A stretch of 64,000 nucleotides of DNA from contig NZ_QWEG01000006.1 in the NCBI RefSeq assembly GCF_003515685.1, forward strand, positions 186,001 to 250,000. The letters run 5' to 3'. Positions 57,621 to 64,000 of the stretch are shown here, one piece after another (positions within the stretch are counted from its first letter, which is position 1; every line of letters begins with the position of its first letter). The position numbers and the translations under genes are program-made. This stretch comes from Neobacillus notoginsengisoli. Its GTDB lineage: Bacteria; Bacillota; Bacilli; Bacillales; Cytobacillaceae. Below the pieces are notes generated by a model. It did not search any database. It saw only the letters and a program-made list of their open reading frames with translations, and was not told the DNA's origin.

Positions 57621-57654
57621 AAAGGCACTCACCCACAAGGATGAATGCCTTTAG
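57621..57654 (-). terminator. Terminator of trmB
   Basis: AAAGGCATTCATCC-TTGT-GGGTGAGTGCCTTT with a GTTTTC tail on the minus strand. The 229 bp between trmB and ytnP also contain CTGTCA and TGACAG in inverted order, with no gene. Confidence 0.85.
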
Positions 57655-57655
57655 C

Positions 57656-58297
57656 TTATGTTCTGTATTGTACTTCACATCTGTAGATTCTGTTTCCTTT
57701 TCCGGAAAATTTCTCTTCATACTCGGTCATGATATTTCCTTCGAATTCACTGTTATGCAAATCTAAGCTGATATCCTTAAGCAGCAGCCCATATTCAGAA
57801 AAGCTGACGAGCGAGTATTCAAATAGGCCCTGGTTATCGGTTTTAAAATGAATTTCTCCGCCATCGACCAATATTTGCTCATACAACTCAAGGAAGGTTT
57901 TATAGGTCAGGCGCCGCTTCTCATGCCTTGTTTTCGGCCATGGGTCGGAAAAGTTTAAATAAAGGCGGCTGACGTCATTTTTTGCAAAATAGGAAAGCAG
58001 TTCAGCAGCATTAACGTTCAACAGCTTCACATTTGGCAATTCAGCATCAATCAGGCGGTCAAGAGCCGATGCGAGTACACCTTGATGAAGTTCGATGCCC
58101 AAATAATTAATCTCGGGGTTTGCTTCCGCCATTCCGGTGATGAACCGGCCCTTACCTGTTCCTACCTCGATATGGAGGGGATGGTTGTTTCCGAATACTT
58201 CATGCCATTTTCCTTTATGTTCTTCCGGGGCTGCAATGACATATTGTGGATATTGGGCGATTTTCTCCCCGGCCCATGGTTTATTGCGAAATCTCAT
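57656..58297 (-). CDS. trmB: tRNA (guanine-N7)-methyltransferase TrmB
   Basis: A 213-residue SAM-dependent enzyme methylating G46 of tRNA. Motifs are [20 protein letters not shown] near residue 43, [17 protein letters not shown] near 66 and [20 protein letters not shown] near 114. The ATG at 58297 follows AGGAG by eight bases and gives the family N-terminus [13 protein letters not shown] three codons earlier would overlap the ribosome site. It lies beside ytzH and ytmP as in B. subtilis. Confidence 0.95.
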   Translation of the reverse strand: MRFRNKPWAGEKIAQYPQYVIAAPEEHKGKWHEVFGNNHPLHIEVGTGKGRFITGMAEANPEINYLGIELHQGVLASALDRLIDAELPNVKLLNVNAAELLSYFAKNDVSRLYLNFSDPWPKTRHEKRRLTYKTFLELYEQILVDGGEIHFKTDNQGLFEYSLVSFSEYGLLLKDISLDLHNSEFEGNIMTEYEEKFSGKGNRIYRCEVQYRT

Positions 58298-58516
58298 CAG
58301 TGACACTCCTATTTTAAAATATGAAAAGCGTCGAGGGCCTTTTCGTCCAGAGGCGCCCGAAGCAGTAACTTACAAATAAACACTTTATTAGTTTTAGCAC
58401 GAACTTTCCTCTTCTGCAAGCCGTTCATGCCTATTCTTTGTATAAACAAGTAAGGGAATCCATAAGCTAGACATGGATTCCCCGCATAACAGTATAGAAG
58501 AAAGGATTGAGACACT

Positions 58517-58807
58517 ATGCCATTGAGCACCCGGGATCAGGCATCTATCCTGAAAGACATATTAACAAATCATCTCGATGACTGCTGTGGTTCAGTTGCC
58601 GAATGTGAGCAAGTTGAACGGCTAGTCAAATCACTCATGGTGAATACAGGCATGAACAAAAATGTGAAAGGCATCCTTCAGGAAATCTATGAATACAGCC
58701 AGCACGGCGCGCAGAGCGCTAATTTGGATGCGCATATCGAATCCCATCAGTCTCAGCTGAACAATTGGGTCAATGATATTGATCAATTCTCAGCGGAACT
58801 AGACTAA
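58517..58807 (+). CDS. ytzH: YtzH-like protein
   Basis: A 96-residue soluble, mostly helical protein of unknown function with a CC pair in NHLDDCCGSVAECEQVERLV near residue 20. The sequence and location between trmB and ytmP match YtzH of B. subtilis. AGGATTGAG precedes ATG. Its last nine bases overlap the end of ytmP, read from the other strand. Confidence 0.85.
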   Translation: MPLSTRDQASILKDILTNHLDDCCGSVAECEQVERLVKSLMVNTGMNKNVKGILQEIYEYSQHGAQSANLDAHIESHQSQLNNWVNDIDQFSAELD

Positions 58808-59572
58808 GTTGGTTAAAAATTGTTCCCACTTTTCCATTTCCTTATGGCGGCCTTTCAGCTTATGCCACTGGACAGATTCAATTGTCTCGGCGGTGACATA
58901 CCATTTCATCCGCAGCCGCAGGGAATCGGTCAGTGCAATGCCGTAACGGTTTAGCCAGTCTTCCCAGTTTTCTTCCGGAATGTACCAATAGAGGAGCATG
59001 CCCAGGTCAATGGCAGGATCGCCAACCATCGCTCCATCCCAGTCTATTAAATACAATCGGCTGTCTTTGCCAAGCAGCCAGTTATTATGATTGAGATCAC
59101 AATGGCAGACAACTTGCTCGTCATGATGCACATTCCCTACTTCCTTTTGCAAAAAAAGAAGCGCCCTCCGAATCGAAGGCAATTCAGCCACCTGCCGGTC
59201 CAAGCCATCTCCCAGCTGTGCCAGTATTCTTTCCGGATGGACGGGAGTCTTGCCCAAACGCAGCAGCATGGACAGCAGCGGCTTGGACGTGTGGATTTTT
59301 TTTAAAAGCTTCGCCACCCGCTTATCACCCATTTCTGCGGGCTGGAGCTCCCGTCCGCTCTTCCATTGCTGGGCAGTGATGACATCGCCATTTTCAAGCC
59401 GTTTTGTCCACACAAGTTTTGGCACGATTCCTTCAGCAGATAAAACAGCTAAAAAAGGCGAAGAATTCCTTTTTAAAAAAAGCTGCTGCTCTCGGTGCCT
59501 CGCAAAAAATGCTTTCCCCGTGGCTCCCCCGGCCGGGGTTATTTCCCAATCTTCCCCTAAAATATAGTCCAC
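58799..59572 (-). CDS. ytmP: YtmP, choline/aminoglycoside kinase-fold phosphotransferase
   Basis: A 257-residue APH-fold kinase. The Brenner-type loop VVCHCDLNHNNWLLG near residue 155 holds the catalytic aspartate, and LYLIDWDGAMVGDPAIDLGM near 175 the metal-binding DxD region. The substrate is unknown. Translation starts at GTG after AGGTGA. It overlaps the end of ytzH by nine bases, convergently. No resistance role should be assumed from the fold. Confidence 0.88.
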   Translation of the reverse strand: MDYILGEDWEITPAGGATGKAFFARHREQQLFLKRNSSPFLAVLSAEGIVPKLVWTKRLENGDVITAQQWKSGRELQPAEMGDKRVAKLLKKIHTSKPLLSMLLRLGKTPVHPERILAQLGDGLDRQVAELPSIRRALLFLQKEVGNVHHDEQVVCHCDLNHNNWLLGKDSRLYLIDWDGAMVGDPAIDLGMLLYWYIPEENWEDWLNRYGIALTDSLRLRMKWYVTAETIESVQWHKLKGRHKEMEKWEQFLTNLV

Positions 59573-59651
59573 AGTAAGTCACCTACATTATGTCCGGCCG
59601 CCGTCGGTATTTGTTAGGCGGATCTATTTTTGCCAAAGTCATGATTGCAGT

Positions 59652-59803
59652 AAGAAAAGCGTAAGCGTCCGTTAAGCGCCGTATGGACTGGAGGGCCCCG
59701 ATGGAGATAAAGGAAACACGATGAGCGTGAGCGAATCGATGTTGACTTATCGTAGCGAGGGGACCGAAGTACACTAGGCGCTGGGCGCTGGAGCTAGACA
59801 AAC
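59652..59803 (+). repeat. Dispersed repeat family A, copy 3
   Basis: Nearly identical to the copy at 36656-36805 over its full length, starting AAAAGCGTAAGCG and ending GCGCTGGAGCTAGACA. It lies between the start of ytmP and the pullulanase terminator. An open reading frame that crosses it is accidental. Confidence 0.92.
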
Positions 59804-59822
59804 TTTATACAGTCTTATATTA

Positions 59823-59866
59823 AAAAAGACAGCTATTGTCATATCTCGTGCAATAGCTATCTTTAA
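59823..59866. terminator. Terminator downstream of the pullulanase gene
   Basis: AAAAAGACAGCTATTG and CAATAGCTATCTTTA pair around a 14-base loop; the minus-strand reading ends in CTTTTTT. Confidence 0.85.
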
Positions 59867-59927
59867 ATTTTAGCTTCTTTCGCCAATTTTCGTCAAGGGG
59901 AAGAGGACAGAAAAACAAAATATTGGA

Positions 59928-62066
59928 TTATTTTTTCAAAAACACCATGAGACTGACTGGTTCGGATACGACTTTTTCTCCATCAGGGATGACTCTTAAC
60001 GGTGCGGTTCCAGCTTGCAGGTCATCGGCTAAGACTGCCCATTCTCCTCGCGGGAGCTCAATATGATGGATGAAAGCGGTCGGGTTTACGAGCAATAGCA
60101 TCTTTTCATCCTTTCCGTTTTCATAGGAAAAACCAATTAACGGATAATCGAGCCCCATATCCCTCATGTCCGCCTTGATTTGGCCTGCTGTTCTCATCCG
60201 AAAACAGGAAAAAGCTTTACGGATTTCGATGATTCCCTTTATATAACGGACATTTTCCGGAAAAGAGGCTTTCCTTTCCCAATCTAGCCTGTTCACGCTG
60301 TCGGGGGATTTATAACTGTTGCCTTCCCCTCCCTTTGTCCGGAAAAACTCCTGGCCGCTGTGAAGGAATGGAATGCCTTGTGACAAAAGGACGAGACTCG
60401 TTGCAAGACGGTGGCACTTCATTTTTAGAAGTTCTCCAACATCCTCAAAGCATGCCTCCAGTTTATCCCACAATGTATGGTTATCATGCGATTCAACATA
60501 GTTGACGGATTGTCCAGGTTCACTGAACAAGCCCTGTTCAAAATGAAATCCGATGCTGCCTGCAATGGCTTCCTTCGCCTGTTCTGTATAAGTCCCATTC
60601 CCAAGGGCATACCCACGTTCATACAAATTAAAGGTGCTGCCTTTAATTGAATCCCTGAATCGGTCGTTAAAATGGCCAATGCACGGAAGCTGGTGTTGAT
60701 TGCGGATTGTTGCCTTTTGTCCTTGCGGAAGAGGCGTATTCAATTCCCAGCCTTCCCCGATGATGAGCATGCCCGGCTTGATGTGGTTACAAACTTGGCG
60801 GACTTCATTTACTGTTTGAACATCAAGAATACCCATTAAATCAACGCGCAACCCGTCAATATTATATTCCTCCACCCAAAAGCGGACTGAATCAAGAATA
60901 AATTTCCGTGCCATAAGCCGTTCAGTTGCAAAATCATTCCCGACTCCGGTTCCATCTGACGGCAGTCCGGCCTCATCGTAGCGGAAGAAGTAGCCAGGGA
61001 CAATCTTTTCAAAAGAGGATTGCTCACGAATATAAACATGGTTATACACCACATCCATCATCACTCTCAAATCTAGACTGTGGATCGTTTCAATCATCGC
61101 CTTCAATTCGCGGATTCTCACATAGGGGTCGGCAGCATCACTAGAATAGCTCCCCTCTGGTGCATTGAAATGCAATGGGTTATACCCCCAATTGTATTCC
61201 TCGTTCGCGCTCGTTTCATCCACCCCGGCAAAATCATTGAAAGGAAGGAATTCAATATGGGTTATCCCGAGCTCTTTTACATGGGTAATCCCTGTAGCCT
61301 TTCCGTCAGGGCCGACCGTATTTTCTTCCGCTGCCCCGATATACAAACCTTTGTTTTCAGTCCCGCTTTGGGGATGAATAGTGAAATCCCTGATATGAGT
61401 TTCATAAATGATGGCGTCAGCTGGATGGCTGAATGGCGGAAGTTGAATCCGTGGAATCTCAGTTCTTTCAAGTTTTGCCACGACCCCCAGAGCGCCGTTG
61501 GCAGTGACCGCAACCGCATATGGATCCACGGCCTCGCTCCACTCTTTGTTACAGGACACCATATACGTATATCGGTAAAGTTCAAGTTCCTTGTCCATTT
61601 CAACGGACCATACACCTTTTTCATTTCTCGCCATTTTGACCAATTCAAAGTATTTGGCACCTGGGGGATACAGCTTAAGCTTGGCCATCGTGGCAGTAGG
61701 AGCCCATAATTTAAAGATCGTCCTGCGGTCCTTGCAACTCGCCCCCAAATCATCACCATCGTAATAAAATGTTTCATCGAACTCCCTTGTACGGATGACT
61801 TCCCCTATTTGCACGTCTGCCCTGTTTCCATTGCTGCAGAGTACCCAATGATCAGTGCCAAATAAATAGTCCCCCGAAAACCCGCATACAAGTTTAAGGT
61901 AACCCTCTACCGAATGCCGATCCAAAATCGTCAGCTTTTCTTCGCCTAGATTATTTTGCAAAATAAAAGAATGCGGTTCAGGGTGTTCCATAGGGAGAGG
62001 CAGCAGTACGGTTATGGCATTCATCCGATCAAGATAGGCAAGAAATGCCATGCTATTATCAGCCAT
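59928..62066 (-). CDS. amyX: Type I pullulanase (alpha-1,6-glucan debranching), AmyX family
   Basis: A 712-residue GH13 enzyme cleaving alpha-1,6 bonds of glycogen-like polymers; no signal peptide, so cytoplasmic. After carbohydrate-binding and early domains (about residues 1-215) come the GH13 regions: DVVYNHVYIREQ near 340, the nucleophile in GLRVDLMGILD near 408, the acid/base glutamate in IIGEGWELN near 440 and YVESHDNHTLWDKL near 530. The pullulanase signature reads YNWGYNPLHF rather than the usual YNWGYDP. The ATG at 62066 follows GGGGGG and overlaps the end of the lipid kinase gene by eight bases. Confidence 0.93.
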   Translation of the reverse strand: MADNSMAFLAYLDRMNAITVLLPLPMEHPEPHSFILQNNLGEEKLTILDRHSVEGYLKLVCGFSGDYLFGTDHWVLCSNGNRADVQIGEVIRTREFDETFYYDGDDLGASCKDRRTIFKLWAPTATMAKLKLYPPGAKYFELVKMARNEKGVWSVEMDKELELYRYTYMVSCNKEWSEAVDPYAVAVTANGALGVVAKLERTEIPRIQLPPFSHPADAIIYETHIRDFTIHPQSGTENKGLYIGAAEENTVGPDGKATGITHVKELGITHIEFLPFNDFAGVDETSANEEYNWGYNPLHFNAPEGSYSSDAADPYVRIRELKAMIETIHSLDLRVMMDVVYNHVYIREQSSFEKIVPGYFFRYDEAGLPSDGTGVGNDFATERLMARKFILDSVRFWVEEYNIDGLRVDLMGILDVQTVNEVRQVCNHIKPGMLIIGEGWELNTPLPQGQKATIRNQHQLPCIGHFNDRFRDSIKGSTFNLYERGYALGNGTYTEQAKEAIAGSIGFHFEQGLFSEPGQSVNYVESHDNHTLWDKLEACFEDVGELLKMKCHRLATSLVLLSQGIPFLHSGQEFFRTKGGEGNSYKSPDSVNRLDWERKASFPENVRYIKGIIEIRKAFSCFRMRTAGQIKADMRDMGLDYPLIGFSYENGKDEKMLLLVNPTAFIHHIELPRGEWAVLADDLQAGTAPLRVIPDGEKVVSEPVSLMVFLKK

Positions 62067-63036
62067 TCGCCTCACCCCCCATCTGTAAATCTTTTTTCAA
62101 TAGCTTTTTTGACAAAATTCTCGTTCTTCCTGGTACAGCCTTGATTTTTCCCCAGGAACTCCTGCCGAGATATTCTCCGTCCGCATGAATATGCAAAAGC
62201 GGGGAGGAATCAAAGGATATCTCCCTTCCTTTGAACGTATGAACTTCCTTAAAGTATATATGTTTCCCCGAGAAAACACTCATAAACACAAGCAGAAGCC
62301 TAACCTTTGACAGCTTGTGGACAACCGTTATATTCAGCTCCCCATCATCCGGTACGGCCTCCGGAGAAATAATCATCCCGCCCCCGTAAAAAGGTTGATT
62401 CGACACGGTCACAAACCACGTTTCATCAAAAATATGCCGGAGGCCATCAGCCGTTACTTCAACCGTTCCCCGCTCATACGTAAACAGCTCTTTCAGCAAA
62501 ACATATACATAAACAAGCTTGCCAAGTGACAGGCGGTTAAATATTCCCTTCATGCCTGTTTCATTGGCTTTTTTTGAAACTAGCGCATCAAAACCGATCC
62601 CTGCGCTATTTATAAAGAGGCGGCTGCCGCCTTTAATTGAAATGCTTCCACAATCAGCATATGCGGGGTCCGTTTCCGCTAAACCGAGTATTTCTTCAAG
62701 TGCGTCGATGGGACGGGCCGGAAGTTGGAATCCTCTTGAAAAATCATTCCCCGATCCGCCGGCAATAAAAGCAAAGGCGATGTTCTCTCTATTCTCTATC
62801 CCGTTCAATACTTCGTGGGCTGTTCCGTCACCGCCCACCGCGGCAATGATGGCCTGCCTGCCACCTGCTAATTTGGCCGCTTTTCTTGCGAGTTCCGTTG
62901 CATGGCCTTGATCGTGAGTAAAAAAGGCTTCATAGGAAACTTGGAGCTCAGCAAGCTTCTTCTCAACCGATTCCCATACCCTTTGGCACTTTCCATTCCC
63001 CGCCTTCGGGTTTACGATAAAATAAATCTTCTTCAT
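62059..63036 (-). CDS. ytlR: Diacylglycerol/lipid kinase family protein YtlR
   Basis: A 325-residue DagK-type kinase with the N-terminal KKIYFIVNPKAGNGKCQRVW, the ATP loop AAVGGDGTAHEVLNGI near residue 66 and FAFIAGGSGNDFSRGFQL near 91. The acceptor is a lipid but not identified. The ATG at 63036 follows GAGG by seven bases; a TTG two codons earlier is less likely. Its stop overlaps the pullulanase start, suggesting coupled translation, though the two functions are not obviously related. Confidence 0.9.
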   Translation of the reverse strand: MKKIYFIVNPKAGNGKCQRVWESVEKKLAELQVSYEAFFTHDQGHATELARKAAKLAGGRQAIIAAVGGDGTAHEVLNGIENRENIAFAFIAGGSGNDFSRGFQLPARPIDALEEILGLAETDPAYADCGSISIKGGSRLFINSAGIGFDALVSKKANETGMKGIFNRLSLGKLVYVYVLLKELFTYERGTVEVTADGLRHIFDETWFVTVSNQPFYGGGMIISPEAVPDDGELNITVVHKLSKVRLLLVFMSVFSGKHIYFKEVHTFKGREISFDSSPLLHIHADGEYLGRSSWGKIKAVPGRTRILSKKLLKKDLQMGGEANG

Positions 63037-63080
63037 AGCCAAACCTCGTTCCCCGATTGTACTCTCTTTCTATCTTACGT

Positions 63081-63623
63081 CTATCTAAGCCTGAACTCCT
63101 TTACGGGTTCATATTTCGGAACCGAGTCCATATTTGTTCGATAAAGGACGACCTCATCCAGGGTAAATCCCGGAACAAGCCGGCCAGTTTTACCGGTCCC
63201 AGCAAAAGGTCTTTCCCCTTTCCAATTCCTTGCCAGTGTAACATGCGGAGCGAACGGCCTCGTTTCCAATTGAAAACCGGCTCCTTCGCACGCATGAAAA
63301 ACCAGATCTCTAAGCTTCTTCAACTCCTCGCTTGCGCTAAGGCCCGCCCAGAATACCCTCGGCTCAGCCTTTCTGCCGAAAGTTCCCAACCCGGTTATTT
63401 CCATCGGGAAAGATTCATACCCATCAACAGCCTCTTCGACAAGCGTGCTTGCTAAGTCTCGTTTATCCTCCGGTGCGGCTCCAAGGAATGCAAGCGTAAT
63501 ATGCAGGTCCTGATGGTGCACCCAGCGCCGGAAAGGATAGTCCAGTTTCAGTTTATCCATCATTTCCTTCATTGCCAGCTTCGTTTCATGCGGAAGCGCC
63601 GCGGCAAAAAAATAATGGCTCAT
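63081..63623 (-). CDS. thpR: RNA 2',3'-cyclic phosphodiesterase ThpR (YtlP)
   Basis: A 180-residue 2H phosphoesterase. Both HxTx motifs are present: DLHITLAFLG near residue 41 and APHVTLARNW near 127. The N-terminus HYFFAAALPHETKLAMKEMM is typical. The family hydrolyses 2-prime,3-prime-cyclic phosphate RNA ends to 2-prime phosphates. It lies between a D-amino-acid aminotransferase gene and the lipid kinase on the same strand; a terminator separates it from the former. Confidence 0.92.
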   Translation of the reverse strand: MSHYFFAAALPHETKLAMKEMMDKLKLDYPFRRWVHHQDLHITLAFLGAAPEDKRDLASTLVEEAVDGYESFPMEITGLGTFGRKAEPRVFWAGLSASEELKKLRDLVFHACEGAGFQLETRPFAPHVTLARNWKGERPFAGTGKTGRLVPGFTLDEVVLYRTNMDSVPKYEPVKEFRLR

Positions 63624-63695
63624 CGTATCACCCTTTTACACTATTTTAGCAAAACATCCTTTTTTTAGGCCCAATAATTCCTATCATATCAAAAA

Positions 63696-63729
63696 ATAAA
63701 GCCGCCCATACTCGAATGGGCAGCTTTAC
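63696..63729 (-). terminator. Terminator of the D-amino-acid aminotransferase gene
   Basis: AAAGCTGCCCAT-TCGAGT-ATGGGCGGCTTT with ATTTTTT on the minus strand. Confidence 0.9.
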
Positions 63730-63755
63730 TAACTTTTATATTTTGTGCGCCGCGG

Positions 63756-64000
63756 CTAAACCTTAACCAGTTTCCCGCATTGCCTTTCAATTTCCCCGTC
63801 AAACAGCTTCTGAAGCTGCCTTGTGACATGGCCAGGCTTGCCGTCTCCGACAGGCTTGCCTTCTATCTCCACAACCGGCGTGACTTCTGAGGTGGTGCTT
63901 CCTACAATTACTTCATCGGCATCCTCAAGCTCAGCAACGGAAAATTCCTTTTCAATAAACGGAATGCCATGTGCAGCGCATAGTTTTTCGATTGTCTGCC
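63756..64000 (-). CDS. dat: D-amino-acid aminotransferase, 3-prime end only (partial)
   Basis: The last 81 codons of a gene that continues past the window edge; the stop TAG is at 63758-63756. The translation includes EKEFSVAELEDADEVIVGST, then TSEVTPVVEIEGKPVGDGKP and ends QCGKLVKV, the C-terminal pattern of fold-type IV PLP aminotransferases of the D-alanine transaminase branch. Such enzymes supply D-glutamate and D-alanine for the cell wall. The PLP lysine lies outside the window. Branched-chain aminotransferase is less likely because of the GDGKPG stretch. Confidence 0.8.
   Translation of the reverse strand, partial: QTIEKLCAAHGIPFIEKEFSVAELEDADEVIVGSTTSEVTPVVEIEGKPVGDGKPGHVTRQLQKLFDGEIERQCGKLVKV

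Noticed and set aside
58799-59572. Aminoglycoside resistance kinase
   Set aside because: The fold is shared but the sequence and location match YtmP of B. subtilis, a conserved core gene.
59583-59801. 72-codon minus-strand frame between ytmP and the pullulanase gene
   Set aside because: It crosses repeat family A, lacks a ribosome site and resembles no protein.

Overview
The window comes from the chromosome of an endospore-forming member of the Bacillaceae. The gene content and order are those of the B. subtilis nrnA/ytoI, ackA/ytxK/tpx, ytfJ-sppA-ytdI, ytcJ-ytcI-sspA-thiI-nifZ-ezrA-refZ-ytsP, rpsD-tyrS, acsA-acuABC-ccpA-aroA-ytxJHG-murC-sftA and ytpQ-ytpP-ytoP-ytnP-trmB-ytmP-amyX blocks. 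A SASP gene with a consensus sigma-G promoter, a GerW-family gene, a C-minus ribosomal protein S4 and a tyrosyl T-box support this. The species cannot be named; a genus close to Mesobacillus, Neobacillus or Cytobacillus is plausible. There is no rRNA, tRNA, prophage, transposase or CRISPR array.

Layout. 1-840: a tandem 52-bp repeat array cut by the window edge. 840-8,800: nanoRNase NrnA, YtpI, the regulator YtoI, the metallo-hydrolase YtkL, a proline dipeptidase, alanine dehydrogenase, a universal stress protein and small unknown proteins. 8,800-14,300: MoaB, an EcsC-family protein, acetate kinase, the methylase-like YtxK, thiol peroxidase and a glyoxalase-fold protein. 14,300-22,800: the ytfJ-ytfI-yteJ-sppA cluster, NAD kinase 2, a RarD transporter, the amidohydrolase YtcJ, an acyl-CoA synthetase and the SASP. 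22,900-31,250: ThiI with its cysteine desulfurase NifZ, EzrA, RefZ, free-methionine sulfoxide reductase, methionine gamma-lyase and RpsD. 31,250-33,870: a second 52-bp array, TyrS, and a T-box leader with a repeat element inserted after its terminator. 33,870-43,600: a class A penicillin-binding protein, acetyl-CoA synthetase AcsA divergent from its acetylation control genes acuABC with a CcpA site between them, CcpA and AroA (DAHP synthase fused to chorismate mutase). 43,600-52,300: a non-coding region, ytxJ, ytxH-ytxG, a nested repeat, an M29 aminopeptidase, MurC, SftA and YtpQ. 52,300-53,100: a third 52-bp array. 53,100-64,000: thioredoxin-like YtpP, a lipoprotein, a DUF84 NTPase, M42 peptidase YtoP, YtzB, lactonase-like YtnP, TrmB, YtzH, YtmP, pullulanase, a lipid kinase, ThpR and the 3-prime end of a D-amino-acid aminotransferase.

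How the genes fit together. AckA, AcsA, AcuABC, CcpA and the acyl-CoA synthetase form a carbon-overflow and acetate-reuse group. NifZ supplies sulfur to ThiI. EzrA, RefZ, SftA, MurC and the PBP serve division and wall synthesis.

The genes are ordinary. The unusual content is intergenic. Three tandem arrays all repeat at exactly 52 bp. Two of them share a 25-bp palindrome in opposite orientations but have different 27-bp connecting segments. Separately, two families of short non-coding repeats are present, and one copy of the first sits inside a copy of the second, with an uninterrupted copy elsewhere in the window for comparison.
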